NCBI GenBank assembly: GCA_043101845.1
Contig: JBICHN010000004.1
Location: 62,001 to 126,000, forward strand
Length of the DNA stretch: 64,000 nt
From: JBICHN01 sp043101845
GTDB lineage: Bacteria > Planctomycetota > Phycisphaerae > Phycisphaerales > UBA5793
Reading direction: 5' to 3'
Positions 41,022 to 50,008 of this stretch are shown here, piece by piece. The translations under genes and the position numbers were made by a program. The notes under the pieces were generated by a model, which did no database searches, had not been told where the DNA came from, and worked only from the letters and a program-made list of their open reading frames with translations. Positions within the stretch are counted from its first letter, which is position 1, and each line of letters opens with the position of its first letter.

Positions 41022-43375
41022 CCGCGCGCGACACGCCCACCGAAGACCTCTACGCGCGGGCGAAAGAGATTTTCCTCGAACTTGTGGACCGGTCGCCCGC
41101 CGAGCGACGCGCGCGGCTCGAGATGCTCGGCGCCCGCGATCCCGAGTTGCGCCGGTGCATCGAGGCGCTCCTCGATCAGGACGCCGCGGCCGAGCAGGAG
41201 GAGCGGCGAACACACGACCCGCTCATCGGGCGCGTCATCGGCGGATACCACATTCGCACCGCGATCGCGTCGGGCGGCATGGGCACGGTCTACGAAGCGA
41301 CGCAGGAACATCCGAAGCGCGTCGTCGCGCTGAAGGTCATGCGCGCCGGCATCGCGTCGCGCTCGGCGCTCCGACGGTTCCAGTACGAAGCCGAGATTCT
41401 CGGCCGGCTCAAGCACCCGGGCGTCGCGCAGATCTTCGAAGCGGGCGTGCACTACGACGAGTCGCCGCGCGAAGACGGCGAGGGGCTCCCCTACTTTGTC
41501 ATGGAGTACATCGCCGGCGCGCAGACGATCGTGGAGTATGTGCAATCAAAAAAGCTCACGACCCGCGCGCGGCTCGAACTCTTCGCGCAGGTGTGCGACG
41601 CGGTCGAGTGCGGCCATCGCCAGGGGATCATCCATCGCGATCTCAAGCCGGCGAACATCCTCGTCGACTCGTCCGGCCGCGTGAAGGTCATCGACTTCGG
41701 CGTGGCGCGGGCGACCGATTCCGATCTTGCGATCACGACGATGCAGACGAACCTCGGCCAGCTCGTGGGCACGGTCCAGTACATGAGTCCGGAACAGTGC
41801 GCGGGCGATCCGCACGACCTCGACATCCGCAGCGATGTGTACTCGCTCGGTGTGACGCTCTATGAGGTGCTGACGAATCGGCCGCCGTATGACCTGCGCG
41901 ACGCGAGCGTCGTCCAGGCGACGCGGCGGATCACGGACGCCGAGGCGCCGCGCCCGAGTTCGATCGACCGCTCGTTGCGCGGCGACATCGAGACGATCGT
42001 CATGAAGGCGCTCGAGAAGAGTCGCGACCGGCGGTACCAGTCGGCCGCGGCGCTCGGCGACGACATTCGGCGGTACCTGCGGCATGAGCCGATCGAGGCG
42101 CGGCCGCCGAGCGCGGCGTACCACCTGTCGAAGTTCGCCCGGCGGCACCGGGCGCTCGTGACCGGCGCGGTCGCGGCCGCGATCGCGCTCGTCGTCACGC
42201 TCATCGCGCTGAGCGTCGGGTACCGTGAAGCCGAGGCCGGGCGCGCCGAGGCCGAAGCGGTCACCGCGTTTCTCGAGTCGATGCTCGCGTCGGTGAATCC
42301 GGAGGAGCTTGGGCGCGAAGTGCTCGTGGTCGATGTGCTCGACGAGTCGGCCGCGTCGCTTGGTTCGTCGTTCGCCGATCGGCCGGCGGTGGAAGGACGG
42401 ATGCGGCACACGGTGGGGTCCACCTATCGCGCGCTCGGCGCCTATCCGGCGGCGCAGACGCAGCTCGAGCGCGCGCTCGAACTCCGGCGGAGCGAACTCG
42501 GCGATCGCGATCCGGCGACGCTCGCGACGCTCAACGAGCTCGCGACGGCGCACTTCTACCAGCAGCGGTATGACGATGCGGAGCGCCTGTTTCGCGAAGC
42601 GTTCGACGGCCGGCGGGCGACGCTCGGGACGGAGCATCGCGATACCTTCGAGTCGATGCATGATCTCGCGGTGACGCTGCGCGACGCGGGCCGGGCCGAC
42701 GAGGCCGAGCCGATGCTGCGCGACGCGGTCGCCGGTCTCACCCGCGTGAGCGGGCCGGACGACCCGTACACGCTCCGCGCGCGGAACAACCTCGGCGTGT
42801 TGCTCTTCGCGACGCAGCGCTACGACGAAGCCGAGCGCGAATTCCGCGAGACCTGGGAGCTGCGCTCGCGCGTGTTCGGCGAGGATGAGTTGCCGGCGCT
42901 CGAGTCGCTCGACAACCTCGCGATGACGCTCCGGCAGCGGAATGATCTCGACGGCGCCGCGGCGTACATGGAGCAGACGCTCGCGGCGCGGCGGGCGCGG
43001 CAGGGCGCCTCCCACCCGGATACGGCCGCGGTCGCGTTCAACCTCGGGCTCGTGCGGCGGGCGCAGGCGCGGCACGAGGAGGCGCAGCCGCTCTTTGCGC
43101 TCGCGAGCGCGTGCTGGACGACGCGGCTCGGCGCCGATCATGCGCAGACGCTCATGGCGGTGAAGCTCGACGCGTCAACGCTCCTGCGGCTCGGGCGGTT
43201 CGATGACGCGGCGACGCCGCTCAACCGGTTGATCGCGACGCATCAATCGCGCGGCGAGTTCGACGAGGCGCGTGCGCTTCTTACCGGATGGCGCGCCGCG
43301 ATCGCGGCGACGCACGGGGCGGACGACCCGCGGTGCGTCGAGTTAAACGCGCGGCTCCTCGCGCTTGGGCCATGA
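41018..43375 (+). CDS. Transmembrane Ser/Thr protein kinase with TPR sensor domain
   Basis: 785 aa. Kinase at about 75-355: glycine loop IASGGMGTVYEA, Lys106 (VVALKVMR), HRDLKPANILVD (Asp208, Asn213), IDFGVA (Asp226), SPEQ. One membrane helix at about 380-402 (VTGAVAAAIALVVTLIALSV). Residues 445-780 are about seven to eight TPR units (for example YDEAEREFRETWELRSRVFG). It is a bacterial PknB-like kinase with a TPR module outside the kinase. Coupled to the ECF sigma gene by a 4-bp overlap. Confidence 0.94.
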   Translation: MTARDTPTEDLYARAKEIFLELVDRSPAERRARLEMLGARDPELRRCIEALLDQDAAAEQEERRTHDPLIGRVIGGYHIRTAIASGGMGTVYEATQEHPKRVVALKVMRAGIASRSALRRFQYEAEILGRLKHPGVAQIFEAGVHYDESPREDGEGLPYFVMEYIAGAQTIVEYVQSKKLTTRARLELFAQVCDAVECGHRQGIIHRDLKPANILVDSSGRVKVIDFGVARATDSDLAITTMQTNLGQLVGTVQYMSPEQCAGDPHDLDIRSDVYSLGVTLYEVLTNRPPYDLRDASVVQATRRITDAEAPRPSSIDRSLRGDIETIVMKALEKSRDRRYQSAAALGDDIRRYLRHEPIEARPPSAAYHLSKFARRHRALVTGAVAAAIALVVTLIALSVGYREAEAGRAEAEAVTAFLESMLASVNPEELGREVLVVDVLDESAASLGSSFADRPAVEGRMRHTVGSTYRALGAYPAAQTQLERALELRRSELGDRDPATLATLNELATAHFYQQRYDDAERLFREAFDGRRATLGTEHRDTFESMHDLAVTLRDAGRADEAEPMLRDAVAGLTRVSGPDDPYTLRARNNLGVLLFATQRYDEAEREFRETWELRSRVFGEDELPALESLDNLAMTLRQRNDLDGAAAYMEQTLAARRARQGASHPDTAAVAFNLGLVRRAQARHEEAQPLFALASACWTTRLGADHAQTLMAVKLDASTLLRLGRFDDAATPLNRLIATHQSRGEFDEARALLTGWRAAIAATHGADDPRCVELNARLLALGP

Positions 43376-43407
43376 GGGGGAGTGTTTCGAGTGCATGTGA
43401 GGCCCCC

Positions 43408-43591
43408 TTCGCCCCCGGTGAATACACCGGGGGGAGCGGGGTTGATCGACTCGTGTGTTGGCGGATTCACACTTGCGCTCCGCGTTACCGCGAGGAAGAC
43501 GATTCGAGCATCGTGGTCGTGCGATTCGTGCGAAATCAACGACGCGCGATTGCGTGCGCCGCTCCCCACGGGTGTGTTCACCCGGGGCTAA
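43408..43591 (+). repeat. Family A element, cluster 3 unit 1
   Basis: 184 bp. The left hairpin is CCCCCGGTG/CACCGGGGG and the right is the GGGTG type. It begins 33 bp after the kinase stop codon. Confidence 0.9.
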
Positions 43592-43618
43592 GTTGGGGTA
43601 GGTGGCGACGGCGCTTAC

Positions 43619-43802
43619 TTAGCCCCATGTGAATACACATGGGGGAGCGGGATCCGACGACTCATTGATCGACGACCTCACACTTGCGCTCCGCATGTCC
43701 GCGAGGAAAAGGATTCGCGAAGAGTGGTCGCGGGATTCGTGCGAGATCAACGATGCGCTATTGCGTGCGCCGCTCCCCTCGGGTGTATTCACCCGGGGCT
43801 AA
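43619..43802 (+). repeat. Family A element, cluster 3 unit 2
   Basis: 184 bp. The left hairpin is the ATGTG type and the right the GGGTG type. The terminal CTAA supplies the TAG stop (43799-43801) of the minus-strand EEP gene. Confidence 0.9.
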
Positions 43803-44542
43803 GTTGGGGGAGAGGGGGAGGCGTGGGTGAACGCGGCGTGGAGGGGGGCGTGGTCGGAGCCGGCGTGGTCGAGGACGCGCGAGTCGGCGCACGCGAGGCG
43901 CGGTGAAAACATGAGGTGATCGAGCCTGGCGCCAACAAACGGCGCCCGCGGATGCAATCGCCAACTCGGCGCATGCCCGTCGAGGTCCGCCGTGTTGCGA
44001 AAGCCCGCGCGCACGAGTCGCCGCATCGCGCGGCCGCGCTTCGTTTCGTTGAAGTCGCCGAGGACGATCGTCGGACGGTCCGGGCGCCGGTGTTCGATGA
44101 GGCGTTCCATTTCGAGCGCCCGATCCCGGCCGCGCGTGAGCCAGCCCCAGATCGAGAAGTCGAGATCATCGCCCGCCGGCGGATGGAGATGGACCACCGC
44201 GACATCAACCGGACCGAGCGGCGTTCGCGCTTCGACGAGCCACGCCGGGTACTTGCCCGCGGCCGATTCGATGTACGCGATTGTTTCGAATGGTCGCCGC
44301 GCGAGGATCGCGAGCCCGCCCGCGCGCACCCAGTGACGAAACTCGACATGCGCGAAACGCTCGTCAACCGCCGGACGGAGAAACGCCTCCCACGCCGGCG
44401 TCGTCTCCTGCAGCGCGATGAAGTCCGCGTCGAGCGCGAGCAGGCGGTCGCGCGTCGCTTTGGCGCCCGGCATGAGGCGGTGAATGTTCCAGGTCGCCAC
44501 GGTGAAACGCAGCGGCGGGGATGCGTCGGGCGCCCGGGTCAT
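43799..44542 (-). CDS. Endonuclease/exonuclease/phosphatase (EEP) family protein
   Basis: 247 aa from ATG 44542. EEP-fold motifs: TVATWNIHR (Asn), FIALQETTP (Glu), DVAVVHLHPP (His), IVLGDFNETKRG (Asp/Asn), RLDHLMFSP and terminal AGSDHAPLHA (Asp/His). No signal peptide is evident. Members include DNA repair nucleases, phosphoinositide phosphatases and phosphodiesterases; substrate cannot be assigned. It starts 1 bp after the stop of the zinc-ribbon membrane-protein gene, so both are probably co-transcribed. Its stop is formed by a family A repeat. Confidence 0.88.
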   Translation of the reverse strand: MTRAPDASPPLRFTVATWNIHRLMPGAKATRDRLLALDADFIALQETTPAWEAFLRPAVDERFAHVEFRHWVRAGGLAILARRPFETIAYIESAAGKYPAWLVEARTPLGPVDVAVVHLHPPAGDDLDFSIWGWLTRGRDRALEMERLIEHRRPDRPTIVLGDFNETKRGRAMRRLVRAGFRNTADLDGHAPSWRLHPRAPFVGARLDHLMFSPRLACADSRVLDHAGSDHAPLHAAFTHASPSPPT

Positions 44543-44543
44543 C

Positions 44544-45725
44544 TCAGGACGACGGGGCCGTCGCGGCGGGCTCGTCGACCGGTCTGCGAATGAGCGTGCC
44601 GCACTCCGGGCAGCGATCGGACGCGAGGTCGTAGAGGAGATACTCGCATTCGGGACAACGCGGCTCCTCGACGCGGATGTGGAAGCGCAGGCCGCAGGAC
44701 CGGCACGCCGAGTCGCCGTTCGGGAGTTCCTGCGAAAGCTTGCAGCGCGGGCAGGTGAGTTCAACGGCCGACTCGCCCTCCGCGAGGAAGCCGGCGTTCG
44801 CGCGGCGATTGAGCGCCATGAGGACGAGCAGCGCCATGGCGCCGCACGCGCTCACGATGCCGCTCGCGGCGGAAAGGCGCTCGAGGAAGTCGTTCGACTG
44901 ATCGCCGAACTCGTCGTGATACATCATGATGACGAACGAGACGGCGCAGACCGCCGCGGCGGCGATCGAGCCGAAGCGCACCCAGCTCTGCCCTTCGCGC
45001 AACGGCGCGAGGAGCGCAAGGTTCATGTACGCGGCGAACGCGGCGAGCGACCATGCCGCGACAACGATCGTGTCCGTCGCGTCGTCCCAGATCGCGACGA
45101 GCGAGACGAGCAGCGCGACCGCCGACGCGACGGCGCCGATGATGTTGAGCCACTGCCGCTCGCCACCGAAGAGCCCGACGAGCGCCGCGGTCGCGAGCAG
45201 TCCCGCCGAGGCGATCGACCACCCGGTCGACCAGAGACTCATCTCGGTCTGCCAGCGGGAGTTCGTGATGACGACCTCGTACCACGAGGCGCTTACGAGC
45301 GCGATGATCGCCGCGGCGGCGCTCGCACATCCCACGATGCCCGCGACTCGGGAGAACTTCCAGCGCAGGAGCGCCACGGCGCCGATCACGCCGCCGCCAA
45401 GCGGAATCATGAATCCCGCCATGGCCACAATCGGCTGGGACAACTGCCAGCGGAGCACGGGCTCGAGCCAGATGTACGCGAGCCAGAGGAGGAACTCGAC
45501 GATGACGACGGCGACGCCGGTGAGTCCCGCGACGCGCGTCGCGTCGCGGTCCATGAATTTCGTCATACCCATCGCGACGCCGGCGAGCAGCGCGGTAAGC
45601 ACGCCGGTCCACGCGGCGCGGTCGGCGATGTCGAACTGCGGGATGAGCACGGCGAGGACGCCCATCGCCGCCGCGGCGCCGAGCGACGCGAGCAGGATCC
45701 GCAGGATGATCCGACGCAGCTTCAT
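44544..45725 (-). CDS. Multi-span membrane protein with C-terminal zinc ribbons
   Basis: 393 aa from ATG 45725. About eight hydrophobic spans (10-310). The cytosolic tail has three Cys-pair modules: ELTCPRCKLSQEL, SACRSCGLRFH and PRCPECEYLLYDL/DRCPECGTLIRR, likely two zinc ribbons. Such tails occur in several planctomycete membrane proteins. No transport or enzyme motif is recognised, so the function is unknown. It is co-transcribed with the EEP gene downstream. Confidence 0.75.
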   Translation of the reverse strand: MKLRRIILRILLASLGAAAAMGVLAVLIPQFDIADRAAWTGVLTALLAGVAMGMTKFMDRDATRVAGLTGVAVVIVEFLLWLAYIWLEPVLRWQLSQPIVAMAGFMIPLGGGVIGAVALLRWKFSRVAGIVGCASAAAAIIALVSASWYEVVITNSRWQTEMSLWSTGWSIASAGLLATAALVGLFGGERQWLNIIGAVASAVALLVSLVAIWDDATDTIVVAAWSLAAFAAYMNLALLAPLREGQSWVRFGSIAAAAVCAVSFVIMMYHDEFGDQSNDFLERLSAASGIVSACGAMALLVLMALNRRANAGFLAEGESAVELTCPRCKLSQELPNGDSACRSCGLRFHIRVEEPRCPECEYLLYDLASDRCPECGTLIRRPVDEPAATAPSS

Positions 45726-45816
45726 GTCCGGAACTCCAGGACAAGTCCGGGCGCGGGTCGTGTCGTCGCGTTCGACGGGCCTCGGCGCCGCGGTCATCCT
45801 AACGGATGCGCCGGCC

Positions 45817-45852
45817 AAACAAAAACCCGCCGCGTCCGAAGGCGCGGCGGGT
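45817..45852 (-). terminator. Intrinsic terminator of the trigger factor gene
   Basis: On the minus strand the stem ACCCGCCGCG/CGCGGCGGGT (10 bp, perfect, 8-nt loop) is followed by TTTTTGTTTGG. It lies 41 bp after the tig stop codon. This is the clearest Rho-independent terminator in the window. Confidence 0.9.
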
Positions 45853-45892
45853 CGTGAAGTCGGTCACACAGCCAAACGGCGTCCGGGAGGTT

Positions 45893-47461
45893 TTATTCCT
45901 CCTCCCCGCCGTCCGATTTCTTCTTGCCCGTCTTTTTCGACGACGACGACTTCTTCTTCGTCGTCTTCTTCTTCGAGGAGGTCTTCTTCGATGATGAGGC
46001 CGATGACGAAGACGACTTCTTCTTCGTGGTCTTCTTCTTCGACGCGGCGGCGCTTCCGCCGGACTTGCCGTCGGCTTCGGCCTCCATCATCTTGTTCCAC
46101 TCGTCGGCGGAGACCTCGGAGATGTTCGCCTTCGAGATGACCATGTCCGCGGCCTTCTCGTGGCGGATCTCGTTGAAGATCATCGCCGCGCGGCCGGACT
46201 GAATGAGCTGCGAGCGGAGCTGCTCCGGCCGCACATTCTGCTGCCGCGCGATCATCGCGATCCGCATGTTCACTTCCTGCTCGGTCACTTCGACATCGAA
46301 AGTCTCGGCGACCTTCTCCATGACGAAGTTGATCTTGAGCTCGCGGTTCGCCTGCTCCTCCGAGCTGCTGCGAAGCTCGGCCATGTGCTCTTCGACCATG
46401 TAGTCGGGCACGCCGCGCTGGAGGAGTCGCATGCGAGTTGTTTCGAGAATGCGCTGGGCCTGGGCCGCGCTCGCGCGGGCCGGGAGGTCGAACTCGATGT
46501 CGTCGAGAAGTTTCTTCGCGACCTGGCGGCGCATCGCGTCCTGCTGCTCGAACTCGACGCGGCGCTGGAGGGCGTCGCGGATCTGGTCGCGGAACTCGTC
46601 GGCGCTCTCGAGGTTGTAGCGCTGCGTGACTTCCTCGATCTCCGCCGGAATGAGCTTCGCGACGCGGTCGATGTGGAACTCGATGCGGATGTCGGCGTCG
46701 CGGATGGCCTCGATCTCGTGGTTCTCGGGGCCCTTCATCTTGTGCGTGAGCGTGTCGCCGGCCTTCTTGTCCTTCAGGAGGTCGTCGAGCTTCTCGATCT
46801 GCAGGCCGCCGACGGCACCGGCGCCGTCGTCATCGGGGCCCGGGAAGCGGGTCACCGCGTCGTTCGTCTTCGCGACGATCTCGTCGGACTCGGCGTTGAA
46901 GACTTCGACGCGCCCGATGAAGAGGTCACCCGCTTCGGGCTTCGCGTCGTCGTTGAGGTCTTCGAGCCGCCCGGCGCGCTTGAGCTGGTTGTCGAGTTCC
47001 TCGTCGACCATCTCGTCGGTCACTTCGAGGACCGGCTTCGTGATGTCGACGCCTTCGAGCGAGGGCATCTCGAACTCGGGGACGACTTCCATCTCGGCGG
47101 TGAAGGTGAGGGGCTTGCCTTCCTTGATCTCGATCTTGTCGCCGTCCTTGATGATCGGCTGGCCGATCGGCCGAAGGCCCTTCTCCTCGATCGCCTTCGA
47201 GAGGGCGTCGCGGACGAGCTCCTGCTTCGCCTCGTCGCGGAGCCCCTTGCCGAAGCGACGCTCGATGAGGGATCGGGGCGCCTTGCCGGCGCGGAAGCCG
47301 GGGAGCCGCACATTCGCGGAGACCTGGCCGAAGGAGGACTCGACGCGGTCGTGGACGACCTCGGCGGGAATTTCGATCGTGATCTTTTTCGTCGCGGCGC
47401 CGGCGTCCTCGACGGTGACGGAACCGAGCGTGAGCTCGGCCGGTTCGGTGGTGGTGGCCAT
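45893..47461 (-). CDS. tig: Trigger factor with Lys/Ser-rich C-terminal tail
   Basis: 522 aa. The N-terminal ribosome-binding domain has the signature GFRAGKAPRSLI (about 55-66). An FKBP-like PPIase domain lies around 150-240 and helical chaperone arms follow to about 455. It assists folding of nascent chains at the ribosome exit. The last ~60 residues are not normal for the family: repeats of SKKKTTKKKSSSSSASSSKK and KTSSKKKTTKKK, then KKKSDGGEEE, a histone-H1-like basic tail. The tail may bind rRNA or be disordered. It ends in a strong intrinsic terminator. Confidence 0.95.
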   Translation of the reverse strand: MATTTEPAELTLGSVTVEDAGAATKKITIEIPAEVVHDRVESSFGQVSANVRLPGFRAGKAPRSLIERRFGKGLRDEAKQELVRDALSKAIEEKGLRPIGQPIIKDGDKIEIKEGKPLTFTAEMEVVPEFEMPSLEGVDITKPVLEVTDEMVDEELDNQLKRAGRLEDLNDDAKPEAGDLFIGRVEVFNAESDEIVAKTNDAVTRFPGPDDDGAGAVGGLQIEKLDDLLKDKKAGDTLTHKMKGPENHEIEAIRDADIRIEFHIDRVAKLIPAEIEEVTQRYNLESADEFRDQIRDALQRRVEFEQQDAMRRQVAKKLLDDIEFDLPARASAAQAQRILETTRMRLLQRGVPDYMVEEHMAELRSSSEEQANRELKINFVMEKVAETFDVEVTEQEVNMRIAMIARQQNVRPEQLRSQLIQSGRAAMIFNEIRHEKAADMVISKANISEVSADEWNKMMEAEADGKSGGSAAASKKKTTKKKSSSSSASSSKKTSSKKKTTKKKSSSSKKTGKKKSDGGEEE

Positions 47462-47760
47462 GACGGCGGTCCCCTGGTTGGTGAGCGCGAGGGAAATCAG
47501 TCACTCGCGCGCGAAACGCCGCCGATCGGTCCCCTTCGACGGCCCGGCCGCGCGGCCGGGGCGCAGCGGCGCCTCGCTCGGATGAAAGCGAGGGGAGAAT
47601 AGCGCGATCGCCGAAAAGGGCAAGCGGAAAGGGCTTCGGTGAGCACGGACCCGAGGCGGGCCCGACGGTCGAAAATGCGACTCGGCGGCCCGTCGGCCGC
47701 CGCGTCGCGTCAATCCGGAGATCAGTCCGGAGATCGATTCACGATCTCAGAGCTCAGAGC

Positions 47761-48618
47761 TCAGAGCTGCTCGACATTCGACGGGTCGCAGGACGAGAGG
47801 TCGAGGGCCTGGACATAGCCGCCGCACGCGCCGGACGGCGCGTTGCCGCTGAAGGTGACCTCGCCGTTCGCGTCGGCGCGGGCCGTGTCGACGAGCATGG
47901 CCGAGTTGTCGAGGCCGAGCTGGGTTCCGGCGCAGACGCCGCTCGGGATCGTCACGCTTCCGGTGTTGCGGGCGTAGATGAGCGCGACATTGCCGTTCGG
48001 CGTGGCGCCGGTCACATCCGCCGAGAGTTGTCCCGGGCAGGTCCCGTTCACGGTGAGCGACACGCCGCCGCCTCCGGCGAGAACATAGGTGTTGAAGCCG
48101 TGACGCCATCCGTCGACGAAGACGGACTCGTTGAGCCAGAGCGGCTCGTCGTAGAGCGGCGGGCCGACCGTCGGGTCGACATAGTTGCCGATGAGGTTCA
48201 TCCCCGTGTCGTTGCCGTAGGTGTGGAGGCTGAAGGTGTCACCGGCGTTCATGAAGATGCCGGCGCCGGTCGTGTCGAAGTAGACGAGTTCGTTCGCAGA
48301 AGTCGTCTTCGTATAACTCGTCGTGTAGACGGGGCTCAGGTAGGACCACGCGTCACCCATGCGGATCTCGATGAAGATCTGGGCGCCGGTCGGGCCGGAG
48401 AAGGTGAGCTCGAAGCCTTCAAGCTGGCCGTCGATTCCGGCGCGGATCTGCTGCTGCCAGACGAGCGTCGAGGCGCTCAGGTTGTACGAGGCGTTCGACA
48501 TCGGGCTCTGCTGGTCGAGCGTGCCGGACTGGGCGGTCGCGGTCGTCGCCGCGGCGCCGAACACGAACGCGGCGGCGAGGCCCGCCGCCGTCAAGGCGTT
48601 CTTCTTCGTCATGATCAT
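47761..48618 (-). CDS. Secreted protein with SNVxxL C-terminal domain (paralog 1)
   Basis: 285 aa. ATG 48618 follows an AAGGAG-type site and opens a signal peptide (ALTAAGLAAAFVFGAAATTA). N-terminal half: LDQQSP, WQQQIRAGIDGQLEGFELTF, SYTKTT. Residues 190-285 are the shared C-terminal domain (VNGTCPGQL...GVCAGTQLGL...DANGEVTFSGNAP...ACGGYVQALDLSSC, SNVEQL). Close in sequence to the next gene upstream, so the pair arose by tandem duplication. Function unknown; presumably cell-surface. Confidence 0.8.
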   Translation of the reverse strand: MIMTKKNALTAAGLAAAFVFGAAATTATAQSGTLDQQSPMSNASYNLSASTLVWQQQIRAGIDGQLEGFELTFSGPTGAQIFIEIRMGDAWSYLSPVYTTSYTKTTSANELVYFDTTGAGIFMNAGDTFSLHTYGNDTGMNLIGNYVDPTVGPPLYDEPLWLNESVFVDGWRHGFNTYVLAGGGGVSLTVNGTCPGQLSADVTGATPNGNVALIYARNTGSVTIPSGVCAGTQLGLDNSAMLVDTARADANGEVTFSGNAPSGACGGYVQALDLSSCDPSNVEQL

Positions 48619-48804
48619 GGCTTCCTTCTCCTTCGAGCCTGCGTGAGGCATGCGTGCGTGCAGGCGCCGCCGGGGCGCCCCCCCGGATGGCGCGAACGGA
48701 GACTCCCACGGCCTCCGCAACGCCCACCTTACCCGGGAGCGCCGCCGCTTGGGAACCCTCCAATCCGGGTTTTGGCTCGGAATGACCCGCAGGCGATCGG
48801 TTGA

Positions 48805-49644
48805 TCAGGGCAGCGGAACGACATTCGAGAGCAGGCACTCGTTGTAATCCCAGGCCTGCAGGTATCCACCGCAGGCGCGCGACGACGCCCGGCCGCCGAA
48901 CCCGACCTCGCCGTTCGCGTTCGTATCCTGAACATCGACGACGCGCACACTGCGATCGAGGCCGAGCACGAGTCCGGGGCAGAGGCCGTACATCGTGGCG
49001 TTCCCCTCGTTATTCGCGTAGAGGAGCGCGACGCGACTGTTCGGCGGGGCGTCTGTGACATAGGCCGCCATCTCACCGGGACAGGTCCCGTTGACGGTGA
49101 GCGACATGCGATCGTCCGTCTCAAGCATGTAGGTGTAGAACTCGAATCGTCCCAGGCCGTTGGAATGTGGATGGGGTTCGCCGTTCAAGTAGAGGGGTTC
49201 GGGGTAAAGAGGCGGCTCCCCGGGTTCGGGACGATTCCCATTGAGGCTCAGGCTGATGCCGTGGGTGTGAATGACGAAGACCTCTCCGGCGTCCAGCCGA
49301 ATATCCGCGTCCGTCATGTCGAAGAACACGCGTTCGTGGAGGTAGGTCGTTTTCGTGTAGGAACCTGAATAGAGAGGCGGCTCGTTCGTCCAGGTTTCGC
49401 CGCGGCGAATTTCGACGAAGAGTTGATCGCCCACGCTCCCGTGGAGACGCAATTCAACGCCCTCGAGCTGGCCGCTCATTCCGGCGCGGACCTGCTGCTG
49501 CCACTCCTGCCATGGACCATTATGCGGAAAGGCCCAATGCCCGAGCGGGCTGACCTGATCGAGCTCGCCGACCTGCGCGAAGGTCGGGGCGGCGGCGCCC
49601 AGCGCCGTACACACAATAATCAGGATGGTGGTGATGTGCCGCAT
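48805..49644 (-). CDS. Secreted protein with SNVxxL C-terminal domain (paralog 2)
   Basis: 279 aa, signal peptide MRHITTILIIVCTALGAAAP. Matches paralog 1 at LDQVSP, WQQQVRAGMSGQLEGVELRL, LFVEIRRGETW and GSYTKTT, then in the C-terminal domain TCPGEM, GLCPGLVLGL, NANGEVGF, ACGGYLQAWDY, SNVVPLP. The middle is lengthened by a Pro/His-rich piece (PLYLNGEPHPHSNG). Lies 186 bp upstream of paralog 1, same strand. Function unknown. Confidence 0.8.
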   Translation of the reverse strand: MRHITTILIIVCTALGAAAPTFAQVGELDQVSPLGHWAFPHNGPWQEWQQQVRAGMSGQLEGVELRLHGSVGDQLFVEIRRGETWTNEPPLYSGSYTKTTYLHERVFFDMTDADIRLDAGEVFVIHTHGISLSLNGNRPEPGEPPLYPEPLYLNGEPHPHSNGLGRFEFYTYMLETDDRMSLTVNGTCPGEMAAYVTDAPPNSRVALLYANNEGNATMYGLCPGLVLGLDRSVRVVDVQDTNANGEVGFGGRASSRACGGYLQAWDYNECLLSNVVPLP

Positions 49645-50008
49645 CGTGTGCCTCCCGGTATCCGATTGATGTCACGCCGGCGCTAAACGAGCGCGAACGC
49701 GATGTCGGGCGAGCGCCCGGCCTCCCCGAAGATACCCGGGTCGACACGATTTGGGAACCCGTCAACGCATTCTTTGTGGAGCTTCGGGCGCCGGACTCGT
49801 GAATCCCCCAGCGCCCCGGCGCCGCGTTCGCGTTGAACGGGGTCTGGAGGGCGTTTCGCGGCCTGGCGTTGCGGCGTCCGGCGGTTGAGGCGCCGCGGGG
49901 CGGCCACTACGATCGCCGTCTTTTGACCACTATTGTGCCGAACGCCCAGCGACTGACCGAATTGATCGATCCAGACTGATCCGAACCGATCCGACGGGAT
50001 TCATTCCG
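49645..50008. other. Divergent intergenic region before glyQS
   Basis: 364 bp between a minus-strand secreted gene and glyQS. I see no gene, no T-box-like structure, and no repeat family member. It should hold both promoters but no confident -35/-10 pair is visible. Confidence 0.4.
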
